Part shown: in pieces, positions 52,118-62,939 of the stretch
Layout: every line of letters begins with the position of its first letter
Position numbering within the stretch: position 1 is the first letter of the stretch
From: Isoetes taiwanensis
Taxonomy: Eukaryota > Streptophyta > Lycopodiopsida > Isoetales > Isoetaceae
Assembly (NCBI GenBank): GCA_021234155.1
Contig: JAJEKV010000067.1
Span: 4,521,279 to 4,585,278, forward strand
Length of the DNA stretch: 64,000 nt
Direction of reading: 5' to 3'
Position numbers and translations under genes: made by a program
Notes under the pieces: model-generated
What the model was told of the DNA's origin: nothing
Database searches by the model: none
What the model saw: the letters and a program-made list of their open reading frames with translations, nothing else

Positions 52118-52790
52118 GAAAGTGGATCACACCATGCGAATTTAGTATATTCCAACCTTTTAGCTTATACAAAATTCGCTTGGTGTGATCTTTTTGGAAA
52201 AAGATGACTTCCTATTGATTATCTTTTAATAAAAGAAATATATATGTGTCTTATTTGAAGTTAAGTGTGGATATGTGACGTGCTCATTTATTGATAAAGT
52301 GTTTGCTTTTTGAAAAGGGCTAATAACTTTATGTACTACTAGAGTTGGTAAAGTATTTTAGATGCAAATAGGATGCTTGATGTGATCCTTCTTAAAAAAA
52401 GATATGCTCTTTGAAAAGGACTAATAACTTTATGCACTTGGGGTGGTAAAGCATTAAATGAGAAGGGGTACTTGTGTTTAATTTTAATTTGACAACAAAT
52501 AAGAAAGTGGATCACACGATGCGAATTTAGTGTGTTCCATTTTTGTTGCATATGTACTATTCGCTTGGTGTGATCCTTCTTGAAAAATAATATACTCTTT
52601 GAAAAGGGATAATGACTTATGTACTTAAGAGTGGTAAAACATTTTAGATACAAATAGGAATGAGTCCTTGTGTTTAATTTTAATTTGACAACAAATAAGA
52701 AAGTGGATCACACCATGCGAATTTAGTGTGTCCCTTTTTTTTTGCATATGTATTATTCGCTTGGTGTGATCCATCTTGAAAAAAAAATAG
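52118..52790. repeat. GGATCACACCATGCGAAT / ATTCGCTTGGTGTGATCC hairpin repeats
   Basis: Three units (about 52120-52195, 52503-52585 and 52705-52775) each start AAGAAAGTGGATCACACCAT, continue GCGAATTTAGT, and after about 25-30 bp end with the near-inverse ATTCGCTTGGTGTGATCC. Each unit is a hairpin of about 18-bp stem. A related single arm occurs at 51379 (GGATCACACCATGCGAAAA). Confidence 0.88.
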
Positions 52791-53470
52791 CTTTCAAGTA
52801 AAAGGAAAGAAAGAAATGGCTTATTTAAAGTGTAAAGTGTTAGTATATAAAGTGTTGGTTTATTAAAATACTATTTGTTTACGCTAAGTTGTAAGTTCAA
52901 TATTTGTGTTTTCATTTTACTTTTTACGCTAAGGATCACACCAGGTAATTTCTTATATGCAATTACTTACAAGCATGAAGATTTCGTGATCATATGATCC
53001 TCTTTAAACAAGGATGGCTTTGACCTTCAATGTTCATAAATTTTATGAATGTTTGCATATAAGAATGTCATATATCATATTTTCTTAAAAAATGGTCATC
53101 AAATGGATAACTAGTCAAAGAGTTCTTCTACTACTTAAAGAGTTTCAAGACTCATTTTTGCTATAATTTAAATAGCAATAGATTTTTAAAGGAATCTATT
53201 GTTAAAAGTAGTCAAAGACTTCTTGTATTAGAGGTATCTAAACACAAACACCATAACCTTTGTACTTCAAGAATGTATAAACCCTTCGCATTGCAAAGTA
53301 TAATGTCATTTATTAGCATCTTCACGGACATTTCCCCTTCCTTATCGGAAGCAGCTCATCTCAAGGAACTGTTATCGATTCCGAATGCCTTCATCCTCTC
53401 TCAATCTCTCACAATATCCTAGGAGGCCAGAGTTACCGTCACCACAAAATCGGACTAAACTTGAAACGTC

Positions 53471-53674
53471 CTAAAATGACGGTTTCTTGCCACTCAACGG
53501 ATCCAATGGATATAAACTGCCATCCGCCCAGATGTTGACACTTTTTGAGCCTGCAAGACACAACACGTCGAGGTCTAAGTTCTTATTTTTTAGACCTCCT
53601 TTTTTGCGATTGAAGACTGGAGCATATTCGTGAGTCAGTTGGATCCTTATCCACACATCATTTGGAGCTTCCAT
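53471..53674 (-). CDS. Unassigned open frame inside the inverted-repeat element
   Basis: A 67-codon minus-strand frame (VWIRIQLTHEYAPVFNRKKG, then LDLDVLCLAGSKSVNIWADG) with non-random composition. It may be a captured exon, but I do not recognise the family. Confidence 0.3.
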   Translation of the reverse strand: MEAPNDVWIRIQLTHEYAPVFNRKKGGLKNKNLDLDVLCLAGSKSVNIWADGSLYPLDPLSGKKPSF

Positions 53675-54650
53675 ACTGCGTGGATCGCACGGCGCGAAAT
53701 GAAGGTGTACAATTTGTATGCCCCAAAGACAATTAAGCCGTGTGAGCGAACGTCCGTACTAACCTCGTTTTTGAAATTTGTAATGTGCATATGGAAATCG
53801 AAAAGTCCATTCTCCTACAATCCATGCTTTTATACATTAAGCAAATTCAAATTTCGAATTGTAGGGGGCGGGAAGCCTATATTGGGATGAAGTAAAGATC
53901 CCGGTTAATGCTGGGTTCACATGGACAAAGCTGGGCTACCGGCTTAAAACCCTTTGAACTTGGGCTGAGGCAAAAAAATTCAGCCCGTTTTGGAAAATCA
54001 GCCCTTGCAAGATCCAACTTGCGTAGCCGATGATGTGGCTGAATTTTTAATCGGTCCGACTCCACCGTAACTCGGAGGGCCTAAACTTCTCCATGTGAAC
54101 CACCCATAGCAGCCCTCGCAAATACCGAAATGAAAGTTCGATACAAAGCTTCAACCTACACATTCAAATTTTGAAATGTGGAAGGCGGGAAGCTTGTATG
54201 GCCATGGCCTCTAAATGAAAAATAGCCAAAGAATCGGTGACACGCACGCTTGGTATCTGACAAACCAAGAGACACCGTCATGAGTTGCCAGTATGCTATA
54301 ATGCAAGTGGCTTTTTAGAAGCGCCACATGTTGCATCAGCCTGTCTGACAACCAACAGAATTAAATACATATGGCGCCATGAATGCGCAATCCCCCTTAT
54401 TCCGGGAGAATATTCCAAGTAAATCTGTAATGATGAGATTTTGGTATCCTAGGTGGCATGCGAAAAAAGGAGCAGAAATATGACGTGGAATGGCTGATAG
54501 GAGGCCATTTTGAGACCCCAAATCCGCCCTAATGGTGGAAACTAGAGAAATCTTCAATTAAAAAATGTGGAGGTTTTCATGGAAAGTTGGAGAGGTTTTT
54601 GATGAAACGTGGGTAGGTTTTCATGGAATGTTTGGGAGGTTTCCGTCAGA

Positions 54651-55660
54651 GTACACCAAATCGGGTGTACCATCTTGCATAAAAAAAGTTTAGAACACAA
54701 TGAGCTGGTAAAGATATTGGAAAGCAGCAACTTTAAGCGACACAAATAGTATAAACAAAAGGCTTCAAAAAAACATCCAAAACTTTGGTAAGGATAAAAG
54801 AATATAAGATAAAAATAAAATATGGAGCTCTGATTAATCCATGCTGATAAAATAAGATATGGACCTCCGACCAATCCACGCTGATAATTGAAAAGAGTGT
54901 TGTGCAAAAACAGACCAGTGTACTGCAATGAGATGTGAAGAAAACAAAGGGAAAGAGAGGCCAATGCCTAGTGTTCTTCAATCTCAAATGGCATGTGCAA
55001 CACACTCTGATAATGGTACTAGATTCAGTAGCACCTCTATACATACCAACATTCATCCAGTCTACTTCCATTTACCATAGAAATTAAATTAGAAGACTGG
55101 GCGATGTAGTTCCCTCAATCTATTAGACAACACTATTTACACCATACCATCCACTACATGCGCTAGCACCAATTTTAACAACTAAACTACTTGCAGTTTT
55201 TCTACATCCTTGAGATACCAACAAGTCGTCAAAAAGCTAGGATATTTATGCCCTTCTTAACTGCACACTATTTCACTATTGCTCCGAGGACGATTCCAAA
55301 CAGAGTAAATTCGCGACAAGTCATCCATTTTCATGTGCATCTAATTTAATTTGCAATTTCTTTGTGTAAGTTTCCTGATAATTATCTAAGGATTCAGCTT
55401 TGCCTAAACAATCAAGAAGAAAATGAACCTTTGGGGGGGCTCAACCACAAAACGTTCCTTTTTACCTCAAAAGATACATGAATTTGGATTTGTAATAGGG
55501 AAGATCCCACCCACATCCCAAAACATGATTTTAACCATGTTAGGAAAAGACGAAAAACAAAAAAAGAAAAAAATTCACGTCATGCGCTTTTACAAAAACC
55601 TATTTGTGTGTTTAGTCATTTTGGCAAAGCCGAAGTATAATCTATTGAGTGATATTACTT
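54651..55660. other. AT-rich spacer
   Basis: No supported gene. Open frames are short and lack domains. 54785-54900 has a diverged duplication (TAAGATA(A/T)..ATATGGA(G/C)CTC(T/C)GA(T/C)..AATCCA(T/C)GCTGATAA). Confidence 0.4.
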
Positions 55661-55664
55661 TTTA

Positions 55665-56040
55665 GGAAGGAAGGAAGGAAGTTTATTTTAACGTCCACGG
55701 AGGCCAGAGGCCTATGAGACGGTACATGCAGAGAACAGGCAAAAAAGCCAAAAACCCCAACACCAAAAACGAACAATGTAACTGTACAGTAGAACCCTAC
55801 TACCGGGATGAAAAAACCCCCACTTGGGAGGAAAAACGGCTCTCAAATACCATGCCCCAGAAGAGCAAGTCTGACGGCCGAAATCTGCAGGATGTAAGCT
55901 CCCAGTCGCGCCACCATAGGTGATGCAAGTAACTGATGTAGCGGTGTGTCAGAGCATCTAAGATCAGTGTGCATTGCTCGGACATGGCATATGCTGGGCA
56001 CCGCTGGAGGGCATACCAACATCATAACTTTCTAGGATGC
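55665..56040 (-). pseudogene. Possible 3' end of a LINE
   Basis: On the minus strand a Trp-rich, basic segment (ALTHRYISYLHHLWWRDWEL, FRPSDLLFWGMVF) is followed by GCCTCTGGCCTCCGTGGACG, then TTAAAATAAACTTCC and a CTTCC simple repeat. This arrangement resembles the end of a plant L1 ORF2 and its 3' tail. No RT or zinc-binding domain is visible, so the assignment is tentative. Confidence 0.35.
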
Positions 56041-56880
56041 GTGAAGAAAGCCTGATATCTACAAAATCATGTCTTATACAAATACCAAGGGAGCTGGCAT
56101 AATACACAAATGGCAAATTGTAAGCAAAATGTTTTGAGGCATCGTGATGTTAATCCTTGCAAAGAATTTAACATTTGCAACTTTATCGTCTAAGGGCAAC
56201 CTTTTTTATTTTTTTTGTTTAAACATTGGATTATAAACCATTGGATTTTTAAGTACAAACAACGAATACATCAAAATGTATAAGCAACATGTAGAGTTCC
56301 AAACCAGCGCAAACCAGACTCAATCATTTAAAGCCCGGTTACCAAGAAATCAGAGGCGTCAAGAACCGAAAACCCTGACTTCCAGTAGCAAATATGAATA
56401 GTCGTTTCAACATCCCTGACCAGGCATGGCCATGACGATCAGATAAGAAGAGCTGCAGCAGATCTGAGACAAGAATCTGAAATAAAACTTGAAGCAAGAA
56501 CAAAAATGATACATCCACATCCAGAACGAAATTTAAAATACAAATTTGAGGCAAGCACAAAGCCCTTCCTAGTGCCCTGCAGCAGATCTACTAGCCGGGG
56601 AGTTGAACTCTAGTGAAAACTGAGTAGGGCTGGTCTAGAGAAATGATGAAGAACAGTGCAAGAAATCCAAAAAAGTGCTATCTATAGGTGCAACAACCAA
56701 ATTCTCCGCCATCGCTCTGTGGAAGCTCATGTGACACCCATAAAAATAAACCTTTCAAATTAACTAGACAAGAACAAGAACCAAAATATTAAAAACCCTC
56801 CCTAACATTTAAAAACTTGATGCAAATCGTCTATAATTGCAAACCTTATTAACTCAGGATTAGATGGAGTTGAAAGAATA
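56041..56880. other. Downstream flank of the kinase-GH18 gene
   Basis: No supported gene. On the minus strand this would contain the 3' untranslated region. A 73-codon frame at 56339-56560 lacks domains. Confidence 0.4.
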
Positions 56881-58218
56881 TTACATCTGCAAAGATTCTA
56901 TATTGGGAAAAGTTCCATGGGTGAGATGATCATGAACTATTTTAAGCATGGAGCAAGGCTTTGCTCCACGACAAGGAGAAATGTAAATGCCTCCCAAGTT
57001 ATTGGCCTTGATATAGGCTACTTTCTCTTTAATAGACTGAGCATTATCATAAACACAAATCATCCTTTGCTTTGGATGATAAGCATATGGTGATTTAGCC
57101 TCTTCATCCCACCTTTCAACAAATCCATGGCCGACCAATTCACTCGGACAACGGCCACGTATATCACCTGGTGGCAGGCATGATTGTGCGGGCTTGCCAA
57201 TCTCATCAGTATTGGAAAATCCCCAAACTAATTCAGCAACGCCTATAAAGAGTTTAGAAGAATCAACCCCTCTAGACATGTAGTATTTAACAGCTTTATC
57301 ATAACTCCAATTTTGATGGGAACTTGAATACAAGTTGGTTATATGGTGAGCTGTTTCTTCGCCTTGCATAAAATCCAACTGAATTTGATCCACTAGATGG
57401 GAGATCCTTTCTATTGGCCATTTGGCTTTTGTGCTAGAAGAAAACATGCAAATTACAAAACCTGGAGGCAATGCACTTTGCAGCCGCTCCAGCACAAGTA
57501 TGAAGTTTTCTCCATCTTCCCGTCTCGCAATATTGCTCAAAAACATCCTGTCAAATAGAAGGCCGTTAAAAATTGGATAAGCTCTGCACAACTCTAACAC
57601 AGATTTGATGAACCTTGTGCGATTTTCATCGGTAGAGAATGCATCTGAAAATGGCCCTCCTATGCAAAAAGAGAGATTAAGCTTCTTGCCTTGATCTACA
57701 ACTAGCTTTTTGAATTGTCCAAAAATTCCCAAATCCTGCTGAAGATTTCCAGCCAAATGGTTTTGGGGTTCAACGCCTGTGCCAATAAAGGGGTTGCATA
57801 CACTATGCCAAGGATGCATAAAATTTATCTGCCCAGAGGATTCAACAATCAGACCAGCCACTTCAATGTCGACCACACTATCTATGGGTAGGTGTCGAAC
57901 TCCTTTCCGAAAAAACTCAACCCAAAAACAATAAATTGCTCTCCTTCCAGTGGGGGTGGAGATTCGAGGCATCATCAAGATGCCTTCTTCACCAAGAGTT
58001 TTTGTATACATTCTGAAATTCGACAGTACTCGCTCATCAACGTAACTTGGCACTTCATCTTGTATGATCAAAATGCTTTCCTTGAAAGCCCATAGATGGT
58101 CACAAATTGCCTCAAAGCTAGGACGTTTGTCCGGGTCTACTTCTAGGCAATTAGATATGATCGCGTAGAGAGGGGTAGAGAGGCCCTGTTTTAATAAGTC
58201 TTCATAGCTGAGTTGGGG
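56881..58218 (-). CDS. C-terminal part of kinase-GH18 fusion: kinase C-lobe end plus GH18-like domain
   Basis: The frame is open from about 58218. It begins with the last kinase subdomains (LYAIISNCLEVDPDKRPSFE, the CL-x-x-DP-x-x-RPSF motif), so it is not a separate gene. After a linker (VPSYVDERVLSN) comes a GH18-type (chitinase-like) TIM barrel of about 360 residues: LSFCIGGPFSDAFSTDENRT (the SxGG strand), then IFNGLLFDRMF where active enzymes have DGxDxDxE, and YDNAQSIKEKVAYIKANNLG, GIYISP near the end. The proton-donor Glu is Met and two Asp are lost, so hydrolysis is not expected. A sugar-binding or scaffold role is an inference. No signal peptide or membrane helix separates it from the kinase, implying a cytosolic protein. 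It ends FPNIESLQM. Confidence 0.75.
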   Translation of the reverse strand, partial: PQLSYEDLLKQGLSTPLYAIISNCLEVDPDKRPSFEAICDHLWAFKESILIIQDEVPSYVDERVLSNFRMYTKTLGEEGILMMPRISTPTGRRAIYCFWVEFFRKGVRHLPIDSVVDIEVAGLIVESSGQINFMHPWHSVCNPFIGTGVEPQNHLAGNLQQDLGIFGQFKKLVVDQGKKLNLSFCIGGPFSDAFSTDENRTRFIKSVLELCRAYPIFNGLLFDRMFLSNIARREDGENFILVLERLQSALPPGFVICMFSSSTKAKWPIERISHLVDQIQLDFMQGEETAHHITNLYSSSHQNWSYDKAVKYYMSRGVDSSKLFIGVAELVWGFSNTDEIGKPAQSCLPPGDIRGRCPSELVGHGFVERWDEEAKSPYAYHPKQRMICVYDNAQSIKEKVAYIKANNLGGIYISPCRGAKPCSMLKIVHDHLTHGTFPNIESLQM

Positions 58219-59549
58219 GGCTCTCCAGTAAGGATCTCCATGCAGACACGGCCATAGCTGTACACGTCAACTTTTTTAGAGTAGTTTCCTTCATCTCCTG
58301 CAGCCATCTCTGGGGCCATGTACAATATCGAACCTTTCTTCTTTGTGTGAATGTTATCTTTGGTCTGAAACTTTGCTTTAGTTTCCCCAAAGTCAGCAAG
58401 TTTGATAGTCAACCTCCCATCCGCTGTCTTCACCAAGATATTGGTGGGCTTTATGTCCCTGTGAACCACCTCAACTCTATGTAAATCCCTCAATCCCTTG
58501 GCAATTTGGAGCATAAGATCAGTTGATTCATACGCTGAAAATGGAGTAACTGTTGGATTTTTCTTTTTCTTATCCTCTATAAGCTTTTTTAGATCCATGT
58601 CCATGAGCTCCATAACAATGATTTTCCTACTGCCATGGCCATCAAATTCAACTTCTGAATGTCCGAATACCTGTATTACGTGGGAGCTATTTGCAGCAAA
58701 CAATTCTCTAAGCATAGTATACTCAGATTCAAAGGTGTCATCGTAAAAGAACTGTTTGATAGCTACTGGTATTGTTTCACACCAAAGCCCTTTGCGGACA
58801 CTTCCATAACTGCCACTTCCCAAAGGCATCTCTGAATTTAATTTTAGATCATTATATGCAATATTGAACGCAAATGGATGCAAAGCTCTCCCATCCACCA
58901 GCATTTCAATATAATGTTTAAAACGGCTCTTCATGTTAAGATTTTTAACCCAGCCCAAACTGTTCTGCCTATCAAGTTTAACCCAGTCCAGACTACTACA
59001 ATCCTGCGTATGGGCTGATGTGAGGGCATCCTGGAGCATGCTACAATCTAACTTCACTTTATCTTGAAGTTGCTTAATAAGTTTCTTTTTATCTGGTTTA
59101 TCAACTCGGTCAAACTCCAGAATGCGTGCTATCAACTTATTCATCATGCTAGAGTATCTTTCTACATCATCAACAATCTCACAAAACTCACCTGCACTGC
59201 AGAAAATGATAAGGTTTGATTTTGCAAAGTCTTTCTCTCCACATTGCTGAAGGAGTCGTAGGCCCCTTTTCAAAACTCCAAGCAGCTCTTTCCCCACTGC
59301 CGCTGCATCTGCAGACTTCGTCTTTATTTCTTCTCGGAATCTACCCATCCACCATAATTGCACATAATGTGCTGTGCAATCTACAAGGATGTTAAAAACA
59401 TCACATTTGTTTTGATGAATCAGCTTCCTGCTGCTAAATGTTGTATTAATTTTGTGATAGAGAGCAAGGATACCAACAGCCCAACCAGTTCCACTCTGCT
59501 CCATTGATCTGGGACTGGAAGTTCTTACTGATTTTCTGGGAATGATCAA
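58191..59549 (-). CDS. Protein kinase with N-terminal helical (MCAfunc/HeLo-like) domain, part of kinase-GH18 fusion
   Basis: Residues from about 30 to 180 are helical, with a GLRLLQQCGEKDFAKSNLII segment and EFCEIVDDVERYSSMMNKLI. They resemble the N-terminal four-helix region of plant MCA and MLKL-like proteins. The kinase domain follows with all key motifs: GSGSYGSV (P-loop), VAIKQF (Lys), HRDIKPTNIL (catalytic loop), ADFGE (Mg binding), LYMAPEMAA (APE). The frame stops at MKTY because a C6 run (58216-58221) is one base short. With C7 it would run straight into the frame at 58218-56881. No signal peptide or transmembrane segment is visible. A likely start is ATG 59504 (MEQSGTG), since the open frame extends upstream only to a possible acceptor (ACGGTAG) near 59593, so an upstream exon is also possible. 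A Ser/Thr kinase activity is expected. Confidence 0.8.
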   Translation of the reverse strand: MIIPRKSVRTSSPRSMEQSGTGWAVGILALYHKINTTFSSRKLIHQNKCDVFNILVDCTAHYVQLWWMGRFREEIKTKSADAAAVGKELLGVLKRGLRLLQQCGEKDFAKSNLIIFCSAGEFCEIVDDVERYSSMMNKLIARILEFDRVDKPDKKKLIKQLQDKVKLDCSMLQDALTSAHTQDCSSLDWVKLDRQNSLGWVKNLNMKSRFKHYIEMLVDGRALHPFAFNIAYNDLKLNSEMPLGSGSYGSVRKGLWCETIPVAIKQFFYDDTFESEYTMLRELFAANSSHVIQVFGHSEVEFDGHGSRKIIVMELMDMDLKKLIEDKKKKNPTVTPFSAYESTDLMLQIAKGLRDLHRVEVVHRDIKPTNILVKTADGRLTIKLADFGETKAKFQTKDNIHTKKKGSILYMAPEMAAGDEGNYSKKVDVYSYGRVCMEILTGEPPNSAMKTY

Positions 59550-60620
59550 GCTGTTGCTTTTACTTAAACCAGCGCGATAGACTAGAGCTGCCTACCGTAG
59601 GAATTTACACCGGCATTTCGCATCTGATTTAAGTTATGTGGGTCTTTAACATAGGACAAGACAGTAAGACAACTCACACACTTCCATGTTCTAATATTTT
59701 ATTATGACTTAAGCCTCTAAGTCTGACTTTTTTAGCGCTCTACTTTTCAATGCACATATAATTAGTTCAGTCCTATTGCATTATCATCATGCCAACCCCA
59801 TTGAAGAAAAATTCCATACAAATGATCAAGCTGCTAACTTATCTAACTAACACAAGCTTCGCCCTTTAGCAAGACGCAATCAAACAATCAACACATAATT
59901 TGCAAATTGCATAATCAAAGGATCGGATGATAAAATCAAGCCAACGGGTACTATAGTTGTCCCAATTGTATTGTTTAGTTGAGAAAGAATAGTCTACTAG
60001 TAACTATGCAACAAAGCGTATTTGTATGCTCATAAAATATGCACCACAAGGCTGGCAGATCATGACAAATCTTCTTGCCGAACGCCTCGTCCATGAGTAA
60101 GGGCATTTGTTATATGAAGGTGCACAAAAGTGCATTTGTTATACTTGCGTGCATAAGTAAGCATTGAAATATTGTCACACACTTCCATGTTATATTATTT
60201 TTAGCTAAGGTCTCTAATATTGGATTTGTTGTAGCATCTATCTCTACTTTCTAATATACATTAGCACTACAAGAAATTTATCGCGGCGCCGCCGCGGACA
60301 TTTCTCTTTCCCACTCCCCTACATTTGAGAAAGTGAATTGTATAGAGGGATATTCACGGCGACCAAGCATACATTTCCATGTACCAACTCAATAACAAAT
60401 TAGGAATATGTTCATAGCAACTAAGCAATTATTTCCATGTACCAACCCAATAACAAATTCGGATTATACCTAGTAGTGATGGATGCCTGCTAGTCTAGTT
60501 TAAGAACACACATGATTTGAATCTATGTTATTTGCCTTGCATGCTGGTGCCTATTAGACTAGAGAGGTTCAATTCATAGCAATAATAGCATTCTGATTAT
60601 TGAGTGTCCTATAATAGTTC
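59550..60620. other. Upstream region of the kinase gene
   Basis: AT-rich, no supported gene. 59848-59926 repeats the block at 50108-50190 (CACAAGCTTCGCC, AAATTGCATAATCAAAGGATC). 60278-60302 holds GC-rich TTATCGCGGCGCCGCCGCGG next to AT-rich DNA. No clear TATA box could be tied to a start. Confidence 0.4.
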
Positions 60621-60738
60621 AACGAAAAAGTTAGCAGGTTGAAATCCAAAGTTTTGTCTTTTGTAACAAATTTGGAAAATTCCCAATTTTGAACGGGTTC
60701 CAAAACTGCAGATCCGGCAACACCAACTCGAGGGTTAC

Positions 60739-60846
60739 GTTATTTGGGTGCAGGATATAATTGCAAGCCCAAGGGACGTTCATATGACACATATTGGGTG
60801 CAGGATATAATTGCAAGCCCAAGGGACGTTCATATGACACATAGTG
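60739..60846. repeat. Perfect tandem duplication, about 55 bp
   Basis: ATTTGGGTGCAGGATATAATTG with its continuation CAAGCCCAAGGGACGTTCAT and ATGACACATA occurs twice in succession with essentially no differences. It is a recent local duplication. Confidence 0.92.
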
Positions 60847-61274
60847 ATTGCCAGGAGACCAATAGGGTTGCTTAAGAAATGGCAACAACACTACACTACG
60901 AGACTACAATGTTTATAACTAGCATTTTACTTAGAATCTTAGTCAGGTATCAAATCGATTTGACCTAGAAAGTGCAGTGGTGCCAACTTTGCACTAAGGA
61001 ATGCCAATATCAACTAGTGTCTTGGAGTCATGTACATCAAATTCTCCATCTTTCAAATGAGCCAAAAATATATTCGTTAAAAACTGCACCTTAACCTTAT
61101 ATGGCAAATTTGTAGATGCGGGTTTTCCCTTCCAAACACCCAAAATGTCCCATCACTTCGCCTTTCAAACCTACTATGTCGAACAACGTTTTTCTCGCAT
61201 CTTGCCCCTTATATAGGGGAGGCGCTAAACAGAGCGCCATGTGAGCAGTGAACAGGGAACACAGGTAGGGTAGC

Positions 61275-62939
61275 ATGGACCCATCAGTGGGGTCGAGACA
61301 GACAGAGCAGATGGAAAGGAACAGTGGTAGGGAAACAGAATACTTAGAGAAGGTAAGGGACTCAGCACAGGTACAGGGGGTGACAGATAACCGTGGGAAT
61401 GAGGCAGGAAATAAGAAGCAGGGTGGTCAGGGTGGTCAGGGCACGGCTCCCGAGGGTACTTTTGGGAACCCTGGGTGTGGAAACCCGGATCTAGGGAAAA
61501 GGATGGCAGTCCTTTTTGGTCAGTTGGCACAATCCATGCAGACCCAAATCATTGACATGTTACAGGCATTGGTGGGAAAGGAAAAAGAAAACTCAGAGAA
61601 ATCTTTCTTTGTCTGTGGCGACTGGTTGATACCGACCATGGCGGAGGGTGCGGGAGTAAGGACAAGGTCTCGATCGATGCATCAAGTTCAAATGCAGAGC
61701 CACCTGGTGCAGCCCCTTCTGGACGAGATCAACCAAGAACAGAGAAGATCGATGCAGAAACAAGAACGAAAAATCAAACATGAGTTTCAAGGTATTCCCT
61801 CACTTAAGCATCAATACGTCCCAAATAGACTTAAGGAATTGGAAAACAGAGCTGTCATAGGATGTATTCGCCATGAAGGGGTTAAACTCTCCACAATCAG
61901 AGCCGAGCTAGTCAAAATGGGGAAGAATGTGGACATCAAAAGCATGTACTGGCTAGATTTTCCCTTCTTTGTGGTTGAGTGTGGGAATGCACAGTCAGTG
62001 CAATTCCTATTGAAACAAGGCACCATCTTTAGAGCGAATTCGCAATTCTATTTCCAGAAGTGGAATGCCAAGTTTGATCCAAACGATTTGAAACAACTAT
62101 TTCACCCGGCTTCATGTTCTGTTCAAGGTCTCAGCCCGGTATACTGGCATGAAGATATATTTAAGGAGTTATTTGTTGGGAGTGGGGAGTACATTGGCTG
62201 GGAATCCATCCCGGAAAGAGCACCCAGAATCTGGGTGCAATTGGATATCTTAAAAGATATCCCGAGAGAGGTCAGATATCATGATTATTTCGGGGAGAGT
62301 AAAACTCTGAAGTTGACATGGAATGGACTCCCCATTCCATGCTCTATTTGTGGCCTTAGGCTACATAGAGGGGGTGTCTGTCAAGGAACTTGGGTACCTA
62401 AAGGAAACAAGCAGGAGACAAAACAACTACCTGATTTGGAAAAACAAGTTCAAGTCATCCCCACAAAGACTGTTGAAGGATGGACCCCAGTGAAGTCAAA
62501 AAAGAAAAATAAAAATGGGAGTGCCTATAAAAATGCAAGGAAGTTGAAGGCCAAGGAAAGGAAACAGAAGGAAACCCAAAAGAGTAAGGAGACTGTCAAG
62601 CTCAGATCAGAATGGAGGGAGAAACAAAAACATGACAAGATGGTGGAAAAAGTCAAAGTCTTGGTCAGCTCGATTGAAAATCCAAAAGATCCCAGGAAAG
62701 GAAAGGACCAGGTCCAGCCTGACTGTATGGTCATAACTCCAGCTCACTTATTAAGAAGTAACAAACTTGTCATAAGTGAGACAGACATTCCTCCTATCAA
62801 TACTTACCCTGAATCTTCTGATTCTGATGTCTCAGCAGGGGGGACAAGGCTTTTTAAGGGAGAACCCTCATTCATAGGGGATGACCTTAAGACCCCTGCC
62901 AAGAGGATTGAAGCAGGATACCAGTCAAGAGATGCATGA
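61275..62939 (+). CDS. LINE ORF1 protein (DUF4283-like, CCHC zinc knuckle)
   Basis: The 554-residue frame starts MDPSVGSRQTEQMERNSGRE. It has a charged, probably disordered N-terminus, a Gln/Glu/Lys-rich helix (EINQEQRRSMQKQERKIKHE) and then a DUF4283-type RNA-binding fold: WLDFPFFVVECGNAQSVQFL, FYFQKWNAKFDP and APRIWVQLDILKDIPREV. A zinc knuckle C-X2-C-X4-H-X4-C (CSICGLRLHRGGVC) follows, then a very basic tail. In L1 elements this protein coats the RNA and aids target-primed reverse transcription. The start is the first ATG after the leader. The frame ends in GYQSRDA and overlaps the next frame by 59 bases, so a +1 shift or a second ORF is possible. Confidence 0.85.
   Translation: MDPSVGSRQTEQMERNSGRETEYLEKVRDSAQVQGVTDNRGNEAGNKKQGGQGGQGTAPEGTFGNPGCGNPDLGKRMAVLFGQLAQSMQTQIIDMLQALVGKEKENSEKSFFVCGDWLIPTMAEGAGVRTRSRSMHQVQMQSHLVQPLLDEINQEQRRSMQKQERKIKHEFQGIPSLKHQYVPNRLKELENRAVIGCIRHEGVKLSTIRAELVKMGKNVDIKSMYWLDFPFFVVECGNAQSVQFLLKQGTIFRANSQFYFQKWNAKFDPNDLKQLFHPASCSVQGLSPVYWHEDIFKELFVGSGEYIGWESIPERAPRIWVQLDILKDIPREVRYHDYFGESKTLKLTWNGLPIPCSICGLRLHRGGVCQGTWVPKGNKQETKQLPDLEKQVQVIPTKTVEGWTPVKSKKKNKNGSAYKNARKLKAKERKQKETQKSKETVKLRSEWREKQKHDKMVEKVKVLVSSIENPKDPRKGKDQVQPDCMVITPAHLLRSNKLVISETDIPPINTYPESSDSDVSAGGTRLFKGEPSFIGDDLKTPAKRIEAGYQSRDA

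Larger units (their letters stand above)
50475..54650. mobile_element. Large element bounded by imperfect inverted repeats
   Basis: The left arm, with ATTAGGGCGGATTTGGGGTC then TCAAAATGGCC (50533-50563), is inverted at the right (GGCCATTTTGAGACCCCAAA, TCCGCCCTAAT, 54507-54538). Weaker inverted similarity extends outward (AACCTCTCCAA on the left, TTGGAGAGGTTT on the right) and inward (CCACGTCATATTTCT against AGAAATATGACGTGG). Outer limits are uncertain. The interior carries GGATCACACCATGCGAAT hairpin repeats and an unassigned minus-strand frame, with no recognised transposase. It may be a non-autonomous Mutator-like or foldback-type element of about 4 kb. Confidence 0.6.

Noticed and set aside
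56881-58071. Independent active chitinase gene
   Set aside because: The frame starts inside the kinase C-lobe sequence, has no signal peptide, and the DxxDxDxE motif lacks the catalytic Glu.
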